64,000 nt of DNA from UBA4722 sp044221135 (GTDB lineage: Bacteria > Pseudomonadota > Gammaproteobacteria > DSM-16500). The stretch's first letter is position 1. Each line of letters begins with the position of its first letter. The notes under the pieces are model-generated. The model was not told the DNA's origin. It ran no database searches and was given only the letters and a program-made list of their open reading frames with translations. Of the stretch, positions 36,295 through 45,743 are shown one piece after another. The DNA lies in NCBI GenBank assembly GCA_044221135.1, contig JBGAPT010000002.1:120962-184961 (forward strand). Reading direction: 5' to 3'. The translations under genes were made by a program, and so were the position numbers.

Positions 36295-36509
36295 GTAATC
36301 TCTTCAAAGCCTATCAATATTTGATAAGCCCACTACTAGGCTATTGCTGCCGTTTTTATCCCTCCTGTTCTCACTACGCTATAGATGCCATAAAACTACA
36401 CGGTGTTTTACGTGGATGTTATTTAACATTAAAACGAATTTTACGTTGCCATCCTTGGTGTCAAGGTGGTATTGACTTAGTACCGGAAAAAATACCTCAT
36501 GTTCACTAA
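36267..36509 (+). CDS. yidD: Membrane protein insertion efficiency factor YidD
   Basis: 80 residues starting at GTG. The family pattern YQYLISPLLGYCCRFYPSCS, then YAIDAIKLHG, RGCYLTLKRILRCHPW and GGIDLVP is complete. A small peripheral membrane protein that aids YidC-dependent insertion. Overlaps both rnpA and yidC, as in most bacteria. Confidence 0.95.
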   Translation: MGKIISAFLSNLFKAYQYLISPLLGYCCRFYPSCSHYAIDAIKLHGVLRGCYLTLKRILRCHPWCQGGIDLVPEKIPHVH

Positions 36510-38193
36510 ACTACTTGATTCACTTCGTATCGCTTTATATGGTGCAATTGTTGTAATTTTATTACTTTTTTATCAGGCTTGGGAAAAAGAACATGCCACT
36601 ACAACGAATAGTCCAACTTCAATTGTTAATACAGCTCATTCAACTTCGACGAACTACATTCCAGAAATAACAGAGCCTACAACTCAAACAACAAATCATG
36701 CAATGACTACGCTTTTAACACCTACTACTACCAATAATCCTGTTATCCATGTCACAACAGACACACTTGAAGCAGATATTGATACAGTAGGTGGTAATAT
36801 CACACAAATAAAATTACTTAAATATCCTGCTGAATTACACTCAACACAATCATTTTTATTATTAAATGATTCATCAGACAGCCGTTATTTAGCACAAAGT
36901 GGATTACTTAATGCCGAAGGACCTGATACTGTTAAAGGCCAAGCTATTTATACAGCAGACCAAAAAAATTATGTATTAACCCCTGATCAACAAGAAGCTC
37001 AAATAAAATTACATTGGCAAAATTCAAAAGGCATTAAAATAACTAAATCCTTTACCTTTAAACGGGGCCAATACGATATAAATGTAGAATATCAAATTGA
37101 TAACCAATCCCAGCAAATCTGGGATGGAAATTTATACCTACAACTATTACGCAAAAATTCTGGAGAAAATGCACACCAAAGCCGTTTAAGTACAACAGCA
37201 ACCTACTTTGGTGCTGCTATATCAAGCCCAGAAAAACGATTTCAAAAAATTACTTTCAATGAAATGAATACAAAAAATCTAAACCAAACTATTACAGGTG
37301 GTTGGGCTGCCATGATTCAGCATTATTTTGTGAGTGCTTGGGTACCCGATAATACAATGCCATTACAATATTTTTCCCATGTAACGAGTGATGGTTTATA
37401 CACCATTGGAATGATAAGTCCTAAAATCAATGTACAGCCAAACCAAACGATAACAATTCATTCTCAACTTTATACAGGACCTGCTATTGCTGATAACTTA
37501 GATAAAGTAGCACCTAGCTTAAAATTAACAATTGATTATGGCTGGTTTTGGTTTATTTCAGGCATTATTTTTTGGATGATGCAACATATCTATAATATTA
37601 TAGGTAATTGGGGTTGGTCTATTGTTCTAGTGACAGTTATCATCAAATTAATGTTTTATCACTTATCTGCCAAGAGTTACCGCTCTATGAGCGGAATGAA
37701 AAAATTACAGCCTAAAATTGCATTACTTAAAGAACGATTAGGTGACGATAAACAAAAATTCACTCAAGCAACTTTAGAACTTTATAAGAAAGAAAAAGTA
37801 AATCCTATGAGTGGTTGTTTACCTATACTTGTGCAAATACCTGTTTTTATCGGATTATACTGGGTATTAATTGAAAGTGTACAATTAAGACAAGCTCCTT
37901 TCATTTTATGGATTCATGATTTATCTGTGAAAGACCCTTTTTATGTATTACCTATCTTGATGGGTTTATCGATGTTTTTACAACAACGTTTAAATCCGCC
38001 ATCACCATATCCAACACAAGCAAAAATCATGATGTTAATGCCTTTTGTATTCACAGCATTATTTCTAAATTTCCCAGCAGGACTCATGTTGTACTGGTTT
38101 GTTAACAATACGCTCTCTTTTTTACAACAGTGGTTTATCATGCGTAATGTAGAAGCACCTATAAAAAAGAAAAAACGCGATAATGCAAAATAA
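36499..38193 (+). CDS. yidC: Membrane protein insertase YidC
   Basis: Inserts and folds inner-membrane proteins. 564 residues. An N-terminal membrane segment (residues about 8-24), a Thr/Asn-rich linker, a large periplasmic domain (about 85-340, with VTTDTLEADIDTVGGNI and the like), then the conserved core with five membrane segments including GWSIVLVTVIIKLMFYHLS, KLQPKIALLKERLGDDKQK, YKKEKVNPMSGCLPILVQIP and the positively charged tail KKKKRDNAK. Full gammaproteobacterial length. Overlaps yidD by 11 nt and mnmE by 11 nt. Confidence 0.97.
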   Translation: MFTKLLDSLRIALYGAIVVILLLFYQAWEKEHATTTNSPTSIVNTAHSTSTNYIPEITEPTTQTTNHAMTTLLTPTTTNNPVIHVTTDTLEADIDTVGGNITQIKLLKYPAELHSTQSFLLLNDSSDSRYLAQSGLLNAEGPDTVKGQAIYTADQKNYVLTPDQQEAQIKLHWQNSKGIKITKSFTFKRGQYDINVEYQIDNQSQQIWDGNLYLQLLRKNSGENAHQSRLSTTATYFGAAISSPEKRFQKITFNEMNTKNLNQTITGGWAAMIQHYFVSAWVPDNTMPLQYFSHVTSDGLYTIGMISPKINVQPNQTITIHSQLYTGPAIADNLDKVAPSLKLTIDYGWFWFISGIIFWMMQHIYNIIGNWGWSIVLVTVIIKLMFYHLSAKSYRSMSGMKKLQPKIALLKERLGDDKQKFTQATLELYKKEKVNPMSGCLPILVQIPVFIGLYWVLIESVQLRQAPFILWIHDLSVKDPFYVLPILMGLSMFLQQRLNPPSPYPTQAKIMMLMPFVFTALFLNFPAGLMLYWFVNNTLSFLQQWFIMRNVEAPIKKKKRDNAK

Positions 38194-39538
38194 CGATTTA
38201 GACACGATTGTTGCTCTTGCCACTCCGCCAGGACGTGGCGGAGTGGCAATAGTTCGTATATCCGGCCGCTTAGTTATAGAAATCGCCCAAGCTATACTAG
38301 AAAAACCCCTTAAAGCTCGTTATGCCATTTACTCTTCTTTTCTTGACGCATCAAATAATCCAATTGATAAAGGGATCGCTCTTTTTTTTCCTTCACCTCA
38401 CTCTTTTACAGGCGATAATACATTAGAATTACATGTACATAGCGGGCCTATTATTATAGAAAGCCTGATTCACCGAATTTTAACTTTAGGTGCACGACTT
38501 GCAAAACCAGGTGAATTTACTGAACGTGCTTTTTTAAACAATAAAATTGATCTTATTCAGGCAGAAGCCATTGCTGATTTAATCGATGCCTCATCTAAGC
38601 AAGCAGCACGTGCAGCAATGCGTTCATTACAAGGCGAATTTTCTGAAAAAATTAATGTATTGGTTAATGCGTTGATTCAGTTACGAACTTATATTGAGGC
38701 AGCCATTGATTTTACCGAAGAAGAAATCGATTTTTTAGCAGACAAACAAATAGAAAAAGATTTGACTATTATTAGTCATATGCTTGAAACAATTCAAAAA
38801 GAAGCATTACAAGGAAGTTTATTACGTGATGGTATTACAGCGGTTATTGCAGGTTTACCTAATGTAGGCAAATCAAGTTTATTAAATCGCTTAAGTGGTA
38901 AAGAAACAGCGATAGTAACAGATATTCCAGGAACAACACGTGATCTGTTGCACGAACACATTATTATTGATGGTATGCCATTACATATTATTGATACAGC
39001 AGGATTACGTGAAAGCCACGATTTAGTAGAACAAGAAGGAATTAAGCGAGCGCATGCGGAAATTTCGCGTGCTGATCTAATATTATTTGTAATAGATGCT
39101 AATTGCCCTACCATGACTGATTTAAATCTTTTTATTAAAAAAATACCAGAACATGCTACCGTTATTACAATACGTAATAAAATTGATTTATTACCAGAAG
39201 CGGCATCACTTATACATAAAAAAGAAACTACAGAAATTGCACTCTCCGCAAAAAATGGTGAGGGTATTGAATTATTAAAAAAACATATTAAATCTAGCGT
39301 AGGCATGCAAAGTACTACTGAAAGTATATTTTCAGCAAGACGCAGACATATTGATGCACTATCACGAGCAAGCACGTTTATACAAAATGGTTTAAAACAA
39401 TTAAATGAATATCAAGCTACTGAATTGCTCGCAGAAGATTTAAGACAGGCTCAAATTGCATTAAGTGAAATTACAGGTATATTTACATCTGATGATTTAT
39501 TAGGCAAAATATTTTCTAGTTTTTGTGTGGGAAAATAG
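38183..39538 (+). CDS. mnmE: tRNA modification GTPase MnmE
   Basis: With MnmG it makes the cmnm5U34 wobble modification. 451 residues: N-terminal formyl-THF-binding domain (IVALATPPGRGGVAIVRISG), helical domain, and an inserted G domain with GLPNVGKSSLLNRLSG, IPGTTRD, DTAGLRE and RNKIDL, ending in FCVGK with the essential Cys. Complete and intact, in contrast to its partner mnmG at 55 kb. Last gene of the rpmH run. Confidence 0.97.
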   Translation: MQNNDLDTIVALATPPGRGGVAIVRISGRLVIEIAQAILEKPLKARYAIYSSFLDASNNPIDKGIALFFPSPHSFTGDNTLELHVHSGPIIIESLIHRILTLGARLAKPGEFTERAFLNNKIDLIQAEAIADLIDASSKQAARAAMRSLQGEFSEKINVLVNALIQLRTYIEAAIDFTEEEIDFLADKQIEKDLTIISHMLETIQKEALQGSLLRDGITAVIAGLPNVGKSSLLNRLSGKETAIVTDIPGTTRDLLHEHIIIDGMPLHIIDTAGLRESHDLVEQEGIKRAHAEISRADLILFVIDANCPTMTDLNLFIKKIPEHATVITIRNKIDLLPEAASLIHKKETTEIALSAKNGEGIELLKKHIKSSVGMQSTTESIFSARRRHIDALSRASTFIQNGLKQLNEYQATELLAEDLRQAQIALSEITGIFTSDDLLGKIFSSFCVGK

Positions 39539-39607
39539 GCATATTAGAGAGTCATTGCTTTCAAATGTGGGCAGCAGGGAATAAGCAATCCTATTGAGGA
39601 GATTCAC

Positions 39608-40255
39608 GTGACGGATAAATATTCCGATCGTTATGCTGCAGGCAAAGTACTTGCTAAAGAACTCAAACCCTATTCTAATCGCTCAGACGTCATTATCCTT
39701 GCTTTGCCGCGTGGAGGCGTTCCTGTTGCATTTGAGGTTGCTAAAGCTCTCTTAATTCCTCTGGACGTATTTATTGTACGTAAGTTAGGTGTTCCAGGCC
39801 ATGAAGAATTAGCCATGGGAGCGCTTGCAATCGGTAATACTATTGTTTTTAATGAAGATGTGATTAAAAACTTTTCTCTTTCAAAACAAACCCTAGATCG
39901 TGTTATCCATGAAGAATCTCAGGAATTACAACGAAGAGAGCTTGCCTACCGTGGCCAAAAGGAATTTCCTGTACTAAAAGGAAAAACTGTTATTTTAATA
40001 GATGATGGTATTGCAACGGGTGCAACATTACGCGTAGCAATTAAAGCACTATACCAATTAACACCAGCCAGTCTTATTGTTGCAGTACCCGTAGCAGAAA
40101 CTTCGACTTGTGAAAAAATAGCCGCATTAGTAGATAAATTAATTTGTCCGCTTAAAACAAAAGATTTTTATGCAGTAGGTCAATATTATGATGATTTTTC
40201 TCAAACTACGGATGAAGAAATCTATTCTTTGCTTAAACAAGCAAAAATTTTTTAG
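39608..40255 (+). CDS. PRTase-domain phosphoribosyltransferase-like protein
   Basis: 215 residues. Near the start ILALPRGGVPVAFEVA, then DVFIVRKLGVPGHEELAMGA (20 residues), and the PRPP loop VILIDDGIATGAT near residue 130. This is the stand-alone PRTase family often annotated as putative phosphoribosyltransferase, related to the domain fused to dienelactone hydrolases in other bacteria; its substrate is not known. GTG start with GAGGAG 8-10 nt upstream. Monocistronic between mnmE and polA. Confidence 0.85.
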   Translation: MTDKYSDRYAAGKVLAKELKPYSNRSDVIILALPRGGVPVAFEVAKALLIPLDVFIVRKLGVPGHEELAMGALAIGNTIVFNEDVIKNFSLSKQTLDRVIHEESQELQRRELAYRGQKEFPVLKGKTVILIDDGIATGATLRVAIKALYQLTPASLIVAVPVAETSTCEKIAALVDKLICPLKTKDFYAVGQYYDDFSQTTDEEIYSLLKQAKIF

Positions 40256-40336
40256 AACAAGCCATTAAAATTAATTATTTCAATCAAAAAACCTGTGTTA
40301 TCCTCAATGACCTGCTCATTATGGAAAGTTAATGTT

Positions 40337-43024
40337 ATGCAAAAACCACTCATACTAGTTGATGGCTCTTCTTATTTATACCGTGCATTTCATGCGATGC
40401 CAGCACTCACTAATTCAAAAGGTTTTCCTACAGGCGCTGTTTATGGTGTTATCAACATGTTACATCGACTACTAACAGAATATGATCCAGAGTATATTGC
40501 TGTAGTATTTGATGCTAAAGGCAAAACATTTAGGGATGAATTATACGCAGCCTATAAAGCACATCGAAAAGAAATGCCCAGTGAGCTAGTGCAGCAAATA
40601 GAACCTATACATGCTATTATTCGTGCACTTGGTTTGCCTTTAATCATGGAAGAAGGTGTAGAAGCAGATGATGTCATTGGCACTTTAGCAAAAGCTGCCT
40701 CAAGTGAACAACGCGCTACACTGATTTCTACAAGTGATAAAGATTTAGCACAATTAGTAGATTCTTATATTACTTTAGTCAACACCATGACAGATACTGT
40801 CCTGGATCCCAAAACAGTACAAGAAAAAATGGGTGTGACACCGCAGCAAGTTATCGATTATTTAGCATTAGTTGGCGATACATCGGATAATATTCCAGGC
40901 GTACCACAAGTAGGCCCTAAAACAGCTATTAAATGGCTATTAGGATATAATTCATTAGATAACTTGGTTGCCCATGCTAATAACATAAAAGGAAAAGCAG
41001 GAGAGAATTTACGTGCCTCTTTAGAGCAGCTCCCATTAGCAAAAAAACTAGCAACCATTAAATTAGACGTGCCGTTAAAAATCCAGCTCACAGACTTAAA
41101 ACGCCAAGCACCTGATAACGAAACACTAAAGAAAATATTTCAAGAAATGGAATTTAAAAACTGGTTGAATGCATTATTAGAAAAAACACCCGTCGTTACT
41201 CAAAATAAATATGCGGGTTATGAAACTATTTTAACTCAAGCTGAATTAACTGCATGGCTTAATAAACTTGAACAAGCAGAATTAATAGCTTTTGATACAG
41301 AAACAACAAGCCTTAATTATATGGAAGCAAATATTGTAGGCGTTTCTTTTGCAATTACTCCTGGAAAAGCAGCTTATATTCCACTTGCACATGATTATCC
41401 AGATGCGCCAGCTCAACTCAATCGTGAAGTTGTTTTATCACAATTAAAGCCCTTACTTGAAAACCCAGCAATCAAAAAAGTAGGGCATAACATTAAATAT
41501 GATTTTGAGGTGCTAGCTAATCACAATATTCAATTACAAGGTATCGCTTATGATACTATGCTGGAATCTTATATTTTAGATAGCAATAGCCCAAACCATG
41601 ATATGGATTCACTTGCTTTGAAATACTTGGGCTGGCGTACGATTCATTTTGCTGATGTAGCAGGTAAAGGCGCAAAACAAATCACTTTTAATCAAGTACC
41701 CATTCCGGCTGCAGCGACTTATGCAGCAGAGGATGCTGATGTGACCCTGCAACTACATCTCACACTTTGGCCTAGGTTGTTAAAAGAAGCAGGACTCAGA
41801 TCAGTTTTGGAAGAAATTGAAATACCGCTTATTCCCGTATTAGCGCGTATGGAGAGATATGGTGTATTAATTGATGTAGATATGCTTAGAAATCAGAGTG
41901 CAGAATTAGAAAAAAGATTATACGAACTTGACCAAGAAATTATTGCACAAGCAGGAACATCCTTTAATTTAAATTCCCCTAAACAATTACAAGAAATTTT
42001 ATTTACAAAATTAAAGCTGCCTATATTGCAGAAAACTCCCACAGGACAACCATCCACTGCCGATCCTATATTACAGGAATTAGCATTAGAATACCCTCTA
42101 CCAAAACTTATTATAGAATATCGCAGCTTAAGTAAGTTAATTACAACCTATACCAAAAAACTGCCTGAACAAGTGAATCCAAAAACACATCGTATTCATA
42201 CATCTTATAATCAAACGGGTGCAGCAACAGGACGTTTATCTTCTTCTGAACCTAATTTACAAAATATTCCTGTGCGTATGCAAGAAGGCCGCCGAATTAG
42301 ACAAGCATTTATTGCATCCAAGGGTTATAAAATTATTAGCGCAGATTATTCACAGATAGAGTTGCGTATTATGGCGCATATTTCAAATGATCCAGGCTTG
42401 TTGCAAGCTTTCTCACAAAATTTAGATATTCATCGTACAACAGCCGCAGAAATATTAGATATTCTTTTAGAGCAAGTAACGAATGAAGAAAGGCGTCGCG
42501 CAAAAGCGATTAATTTTGGTTTAATTTATGGTATGTCCGCTTTTGGCTTAGCAAAACAGTTGGGTGTAGATCGCGATGCAGCACAAACCTATATTGATCG
42601 TTATTTTGCACGTTATCTCGGTGTGAAATCGTATATGGAAAATACCCGTGCGAAAGCACATCAGCAGGGCTATGTTGAAACGCTATGGGGAAGAAGATTA
42701 TATTTACCTGAAATTAATTCCAGCCAGGTTTTGCGAATGCGAGCCGCAGAACGAACGGCAATTAATGCACCCCTTCAAGGCTCTGCAGCGGATATGATTA
42801 AAAGTGCCATGATTGCACTTGATCATTGGTTACAAACCAACCCTGTTGATGCCAAAATGATTATGCAAGTGCACGATGAATTGGTATTTGAAGTGGCCGA
42901 AGCTGAAGTAGATATCTTAATTGATAAGATTCGTTCATGCATGATGAATGCCGCAACACTTCAAGTTCCTTTACTGGTTTCAATAGGTGTAGGCGATAAT
43001 TGGGATGCTGCATCGGGACATTAG
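40337..43024 (+). CDS. polA: DNA polymerase I
   Basis: Fills gaps and removes RNA primers. About 895 residues from the ATG at 40337; the frame is open 14 codons further. Order: 5'-3' exonuclease (LVDGSSYLYRAFHA at the start, GDTSDNIPGVPQVGPKTA), an intact 3'-5' proofreading domain (AFDTETTSLN, VGHNIKYDFEVL, AEDADVTLQLH), and the polymerase domain (TGRLSSSEPNLQNIP, SADYSQIELRIMAH, RRAKAINFGLIYGMS, MQVHDELVFEV). All catalytic acids expected are present. Confidence 0.97.
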   Translation: MQKPLILVDGSSYLYRAFHAMPALTNSKGFPTGAVYGVINMLHRLLTEYDPEYIAVVFDAKGKTFRDELYAAYKAHRKEMPSELVQQIEPIHAIIRALGLPLIMEEGVEADDVIGTLAKAASSEQRATLISTSDKDLAQLVDSYITLVNTMTDTVLDPKTVQEKMGVTPQQVIDYLALVGDTSDNIPGVPQVGPKTAIKWLLGYNSLDNLVAHANNIKGKAGENLRASLEQLPLAKKLATIKLDVPLKIQLTDLKRQAPDNETLKKIFQEMEFKNWLNALLEKTPVVTQNKYAGYETILTQAELTAWLNKLEQAELIAFDTETTSLNYMEANIVGVSFAITPGKAAYIPLAHDYPDAPAQLNREVVLSQLKPLLENPAIKKVGHNIKYDFEVLANHNIQLQGIAYDTMLESYILDSNSPNHDMDSLALKYLGWRTIHFADVAGKGAKQITFNQVPIPAAATYAAEDADVTLQLHLTLWPRLLKEAGLRSVLEEIEIPLIPVLARMERYGVLIDVDMLRNQSAELEKRLYELDQEIIAQAGTSFNLNSPKQLQEILFTKLKLPILQKTPTGQPSTADPILQELALEYPLPKLIIEYRSLSKLITTYTKKLPEQVNPKTHRIHTSYNQTGAATGRLSSSEPNLQNIPVRMQEGRRIRQAFIASKGYKIISADYSQIELRIMAHISNDPGLLQAFSQNLDIHRTTAAEILDILLEQVTNEERRRAKAINFGLIYGMSAFGLAKQLGVDRDAAQTYIDRYFARYLGVKSYMENTRAKAHQQGYVETLWGRRLYLPEINSSQVLRMRAAERTAINAPLQGSAADMIKSAMIALDHWLQTNPVDAKMIMQVHDELVFEVAEAEVDILIDKIRSCMMNAATLQVPLLVSIGVGDNWDAASGH

Positions 43025-43112
43025 GGTCTGTTGACGGTTCGCTAAAAAAGTGCAGGAATACCAAGCATTTTTTCGAAAAAATAAACCCCAAGATAATGGC
43101 CAGATGAGATGC

Positions 43113-43118
43113 TATAAT
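43113..43118 (+). promoter_or_regulatory. Probable extended -10 promoter of ruvX
   Basis: TGCTATAAT at 43110-43118 is a perfect TATAAT with a TGN extension, 32 nt before the ruvX start. No good -35 is seen, as is allowed for extended -10 promoters. Confidence 0.5.
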
Positions 43119-43150
43119 CCAAATTATTTGTTTGAAGAGCTTTATGCCTC

Positions 43151-43579
43151 ATGGAAAATGATGAGCAAAAAATTTTACTTGGTTTTGATTTTGGAATGAA
43201 GCGAATTGGGGTAGCGGTGGGCCAAACAATTACCCAATCAGCCCGTCCCTTAGTTACGCTCAAAGCAAAGCAGGGTGTTCCTTCATGGGAGCTGCTTAAT
43301 AAATTGATTAAAACATGGCAACCCAATGCATTGGTTGTGGGGATACCGCTTAATATGGATGGTACAGAGCAACCACTCACTCAAGCGGCACAAGCGTTTA
43401 GTGCTGCACTGAAGCAACGCTATGAGCTGCCTGTTTATGGAGTTGACGAAAGGCTTAGTACAAAAGATGCACGTGAACGGTTATTTAGTCAAGGAGGATA
43501 TAAAGCATTACAAGATGGCCAGGTGGACAGTGTTGCCGCACAATTAATTTTACAAAATTGGTTAATAGGGCATAATTAA
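43151..43579 (+). CDS. ruvX: YqgF/RuvX family putative Holliday junction resolvase / pre-16S rRNA nuclease
   Basis: 142 residues of the RNase H-like YqgF fold. The catalytic aspartates lie in LLGFDFGMKRIGVAVG, in VVGIPLNMDGTEQ nearby, and in the last motif VDSVAAQLIL. DERLST follows the expected spacing. Roles in Holliday-junction resolution and in final 16S rRNA 5' processing have both been reported for the family. Often next to yqgE; here alone after polA. Confidence 0.93.
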   Translation: MENDEQKILLGFDFGMKRIGVAVGQTITQSARPLVTLKAKQGVPSWELLNKLIKTWQPNALVVGIPLNMDGTEQPLTQAAQAFSAALKQRYELPVYGVDERLSTKDARERLFSQGGYKALQDGQVDSVAAQLILQNWLIGHN

Positions 43580-43644
43580 TACCCTATTTATAAAAACCAA
43601 CGATCGCTTGTTTTCCACTTGTAATGGTAAGTAAGAGGAGAGCA

Positions 43645-43668
43645 ATGACTCAATCAATTGCCTCATAA
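43645..43668 (+). CDS. Possible 7-codon leader peptide upstream of dsbB
   Basis: ATG ACT CAA TCA ATT GCC TCA TAA (MTQSIAS) follows a strong AGAGGAGAG. It ends 49 nt before the dsbB start. Could be a leader peptide, or chance in an AT-rich gap. Confidence 0.2.
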   Translation: MTQSIAS

Positions 43669-43717
43669 AAAAGTTTAAAAAGCTTAGGTGATTGACTAAT
43701 AAAGAAGGATAAAAAAC

Positions 43718-44218
43718 ATGAAAAAGAACCAAACATTTCGTTTTACTTATTTACTGGGATTTATTTTAATTGCGATATTATTAAGCTGCGCTTTTTATTT
43801 GCAGGCTTATCAAAGTATTAATCCTTGTCCTCTTTGCTTGTTACAACGCATGATTATGATGGCCTTAGGCGCCGTTTTTATTGTTGGAGCAATATTTAAA
43901 TTAAATAAATGGGGAAACCTTTTTTTAGGTTTATTGGGACTCTTAACAAGCGCTGGTGGAGTATTGCTCGCAGGCCGTCAAGTGTGGCTACAAGTATCGC
44001 CACCGAATAGCTCCGGCGATTGCAGTGCAAGTTTGAGTTATATTTTTCATGCTCTCTCAGCCAAAGAAGCGCTTATCCAAGTTTGGCAGGGCGGCATGGA
44101 GTGTTCTCAAACAGGTTGGCAGTTTTTGCATTTAAGTTTGGCGGCATGGTCACTCATTGGGTTTACAGTATTATTTTTGTTGGCTCTCTTGCAAATAATA
44201 CGGACAGTTATTGATTAG
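43718..44218 (+). CDS. dsbB: Disulfide bond formation protein B
   Basis: Inner-membrane oxidase that passes electrons from DsbA to ubiquinone. 166 residues with four membrane segments. The first redox pair is in INPCPLCLLQRM near residue 38; the second pair is formed by the Cys of SGDCSAS and of GMECSQTGWQF. AAGGA before the ATG. Ubiquinone genes ubiE-ubiJ-ubiB are in the window, and several cysteine-rich secreted proteins could be clients. Confidence 0.94.
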   Translation: MKKNQTFRFTYLLGFILIAILLSCAFYLQAYQSINPCPLCLLQRMIMMALGAVFIVGAIFKLNKWGNLFLGLLGLLTSAGGVLLAGRQVWLQVSPPNSSGDCSASLSYIFHALSAKEALIQVWQGGMECSQTGWQFLHLSLAAWSLIGFTVLFLLALLQIIRTVID

Positions 44219-44312
44219 CGAAAGCGTTATAAGCCAAAAGCATGTTTTACTCAATATCCCTAAACCAATTGGTATATACTAAGATAATTGGGCTTTCTAG
44301 GTAATGCTTATC

Positions 44313-44747
44313 ATGAAAATTTGGCTAGGATTACTAATCATCACTCTAGGATTCATGGTCAATACAACTCAAGCAGACGATGCGATGGGGCAGGTCTTGC
44401 AAATCAACACGCATTTTAAGACTCTTTATGGCAAACCTTCTTGGCTTTTGATTGTGCGAGACGTCGAGACAGGGCTTGTAACCCCTTATCAATTTGATAT
44501 TCATAAAGAAGATAACTATTGGGTGGCATTTACCTATGGCCATACTTATCGAGTCACTGCATCCAGCCTTACCTTTGGCACTTATGCAAAAATTAAAAAC
44601 TTTTGCAAATTGGAAGATGGTATTTTAGCTGGCCAATCAATGGTAATTAGATTAACGGGAGTTTTATCCCCTGTAACAAATACTTATCATTGTCACGTTT
44701 CCAAATACAAGGACATGCAATTTACGATTACTAGTTTAAACCAATGA
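44313..44747 (+). CDS. Small secreted protein of unknown function
   Basis: 144 residues from the ATG at 44313 (an ATG three codons earlier lies only two bases after AGGT, so is less likely). A signal peptide (residues 1-21, ending NTTQA) leads a mature domain with two cysteines (NFCKLE and YHCHVS) and alternating hydrophobic residues suggesting a beta-rich fold, for example SWLLIVRDVETG and MVIRLTGVLSP. Not recognised. Likely periplasmic. It sits 16 nt before the cystathionine beta-synthase gene, perhaps sharing a transcript. Confidence 0.7.
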   Translation: MKIWLGLLIITLGFMVNTTQADDAMGQVLQINTHFKTLYGKPSWLLIVRDVETGLVTPYQFDIHKEDNYWVAFTYGHTYRVTASSLTFGTYAKIKNFCKLEDGILAGQSMVIRLTGVLSPVTNTYHCHVSKYKDMQFTITSLNQ

Positions 44748-44763
44748 AATAGTGGGGGTGCAT

Positions 44764-45714
44764 ATGCGTATGGATACGATTTTGCAAACCATAGGAAAAA
44801 CGCCATTAGTTCGTTTAAATCGAGTGAATGAAGGATTGGCTTGCGAGCTTTATGGGAAATGTGAATTTTTAAATCCAGGTGGCTCAGTCAAAGATCGAGT
44901 TGCAATCAGTATGCTTGAAAAAGCAGAACGCGAAGGAAGAATTAAACCAGGTGATACTTTGATTGAAGCAACCTCAGGTAATACAGGTATTGGTATTGCC
45001 ATGGCAGCAGCAGTGAAAGGGTATAAAGTTATTATTACTATGCCTGAAAAAATGAGTGATGAAAAACAAGCTGTATTAGAAGCGCTGGGCGCAAAAATTT
45101 ATCGTACACCGACTACAGCTGCTTGGAATGATCCTGAAAGTCATATTTCACTCGCTAAAAAGCTCTTGCATGATATTCCTCGTTCTTTTTGTTTAAACCA
45201 ATATATCAATCCAGAAAACGTTGAAACGCATTACACATTGACTGCGCAGGAAATTTTGGATGATATAGGCGAGAATTTAGCAATGGTAGTCAGCAGCGTG
45301 GGAACAGGCGGAACCATTACAGGCTTGGCAAAAAAATATAAAAAAACAGACCCTAAGATTCAAATTATCGGTGCAGATCCTTATGGCTCAATTTTAGGTG
45401 GCGGGGAACAGACGCATCCTTATTTAGTGGAAGGCATAGGCTATGATTTTATTCCGGAGATTCTTGATAATAGATTGGTAGATGAATATATCAAAGTAAA
45501 TGATAAAGATTCGTTTTTAACAGCAAGAAGATTGATTAGAGAAGAAGGTTTACTCGTAGGCGGCTCATCAGGAACTGCAGTGTGGGCCGCATTGCAAGCA
45601 GCCAAAAAATTATCAAAGGGCCAGAAATGCGTAGTCATTTTACCTGATTGTCTGCGTAACTATACTACCAAATTTGTAAATGATGATTGGATGAAAGAGC
45701 ATGGGTTTTTATAA
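44764..45714 (+). CDS. Cystathionine beta-synthase, catalytic core only
   Basis: PLP enzyme joining homocysteine and serine to cystathionine, first step of reverse transsulfuration. 316 residues from the ATG after GGGGGTG. The PLP lysine is in NPGGSVKDRVAISM; also TSGNTGIGIAMAAAVKGY, ITMPEKMSDEK, VSSVGTGGTITGLAKK, VEGIGYDFIPEIL, GGSSGTA and the C-terminal DCLRNYTTKFVNDDWMKEHG (20 residues). The last stretch and YDFIP mark the eukaryotic CBS type rather than CysK/CysM. It lacks the heme-binding N-terminus and the C-terminal regulatory CBS pair. Next gene completes the pathway. A cysteine synthase role is less likely. Confidence 0.88.
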   Translation: MRMDTILQTIGKTPLVRLNRVNEGLACELYGKCEFLNPGGSVKDRVAISMLEKAEREGRIKPGDTLIEATSGNTGIGIAMAAAVKGYKVIITMPEKMSDEKQAVLEALGAKIYRTPTTAAWNDPESHISLAKKLLHDIPRSFCLNQYINPENVETHYTLTAQEILDDIGENLAMVVSSVGTGGTITGLAKKYKKTDPKIQIIGADPYGSILGGGEQTHPYLVEGIGYDFIPEILDNRLVDEYIKVNDKDSFLTARRLIREEGLLVGGSSGTAVWAALQAAKKLSKGQKCVVILPDCLRNYTTKFVNDDWMKEHGFL

Positions 45715-45743
45715 ATAGCAATCGCGGGTTAGGAAAAATACAG

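Noticed and set aside
38794..39375. 193-codon open frame on the minus strand inside mnmE
   Set aside because: Antisense shadow of a conserved GTPase; no ribosome site or recognisable domain.
44764..45714. CysK/CysM cysteine synthase
   Set aside because: The C-terminal RNYTTKF and GIGYDFIP motifs and the adjoining lyase gene point to cystathionine beta-synthase.
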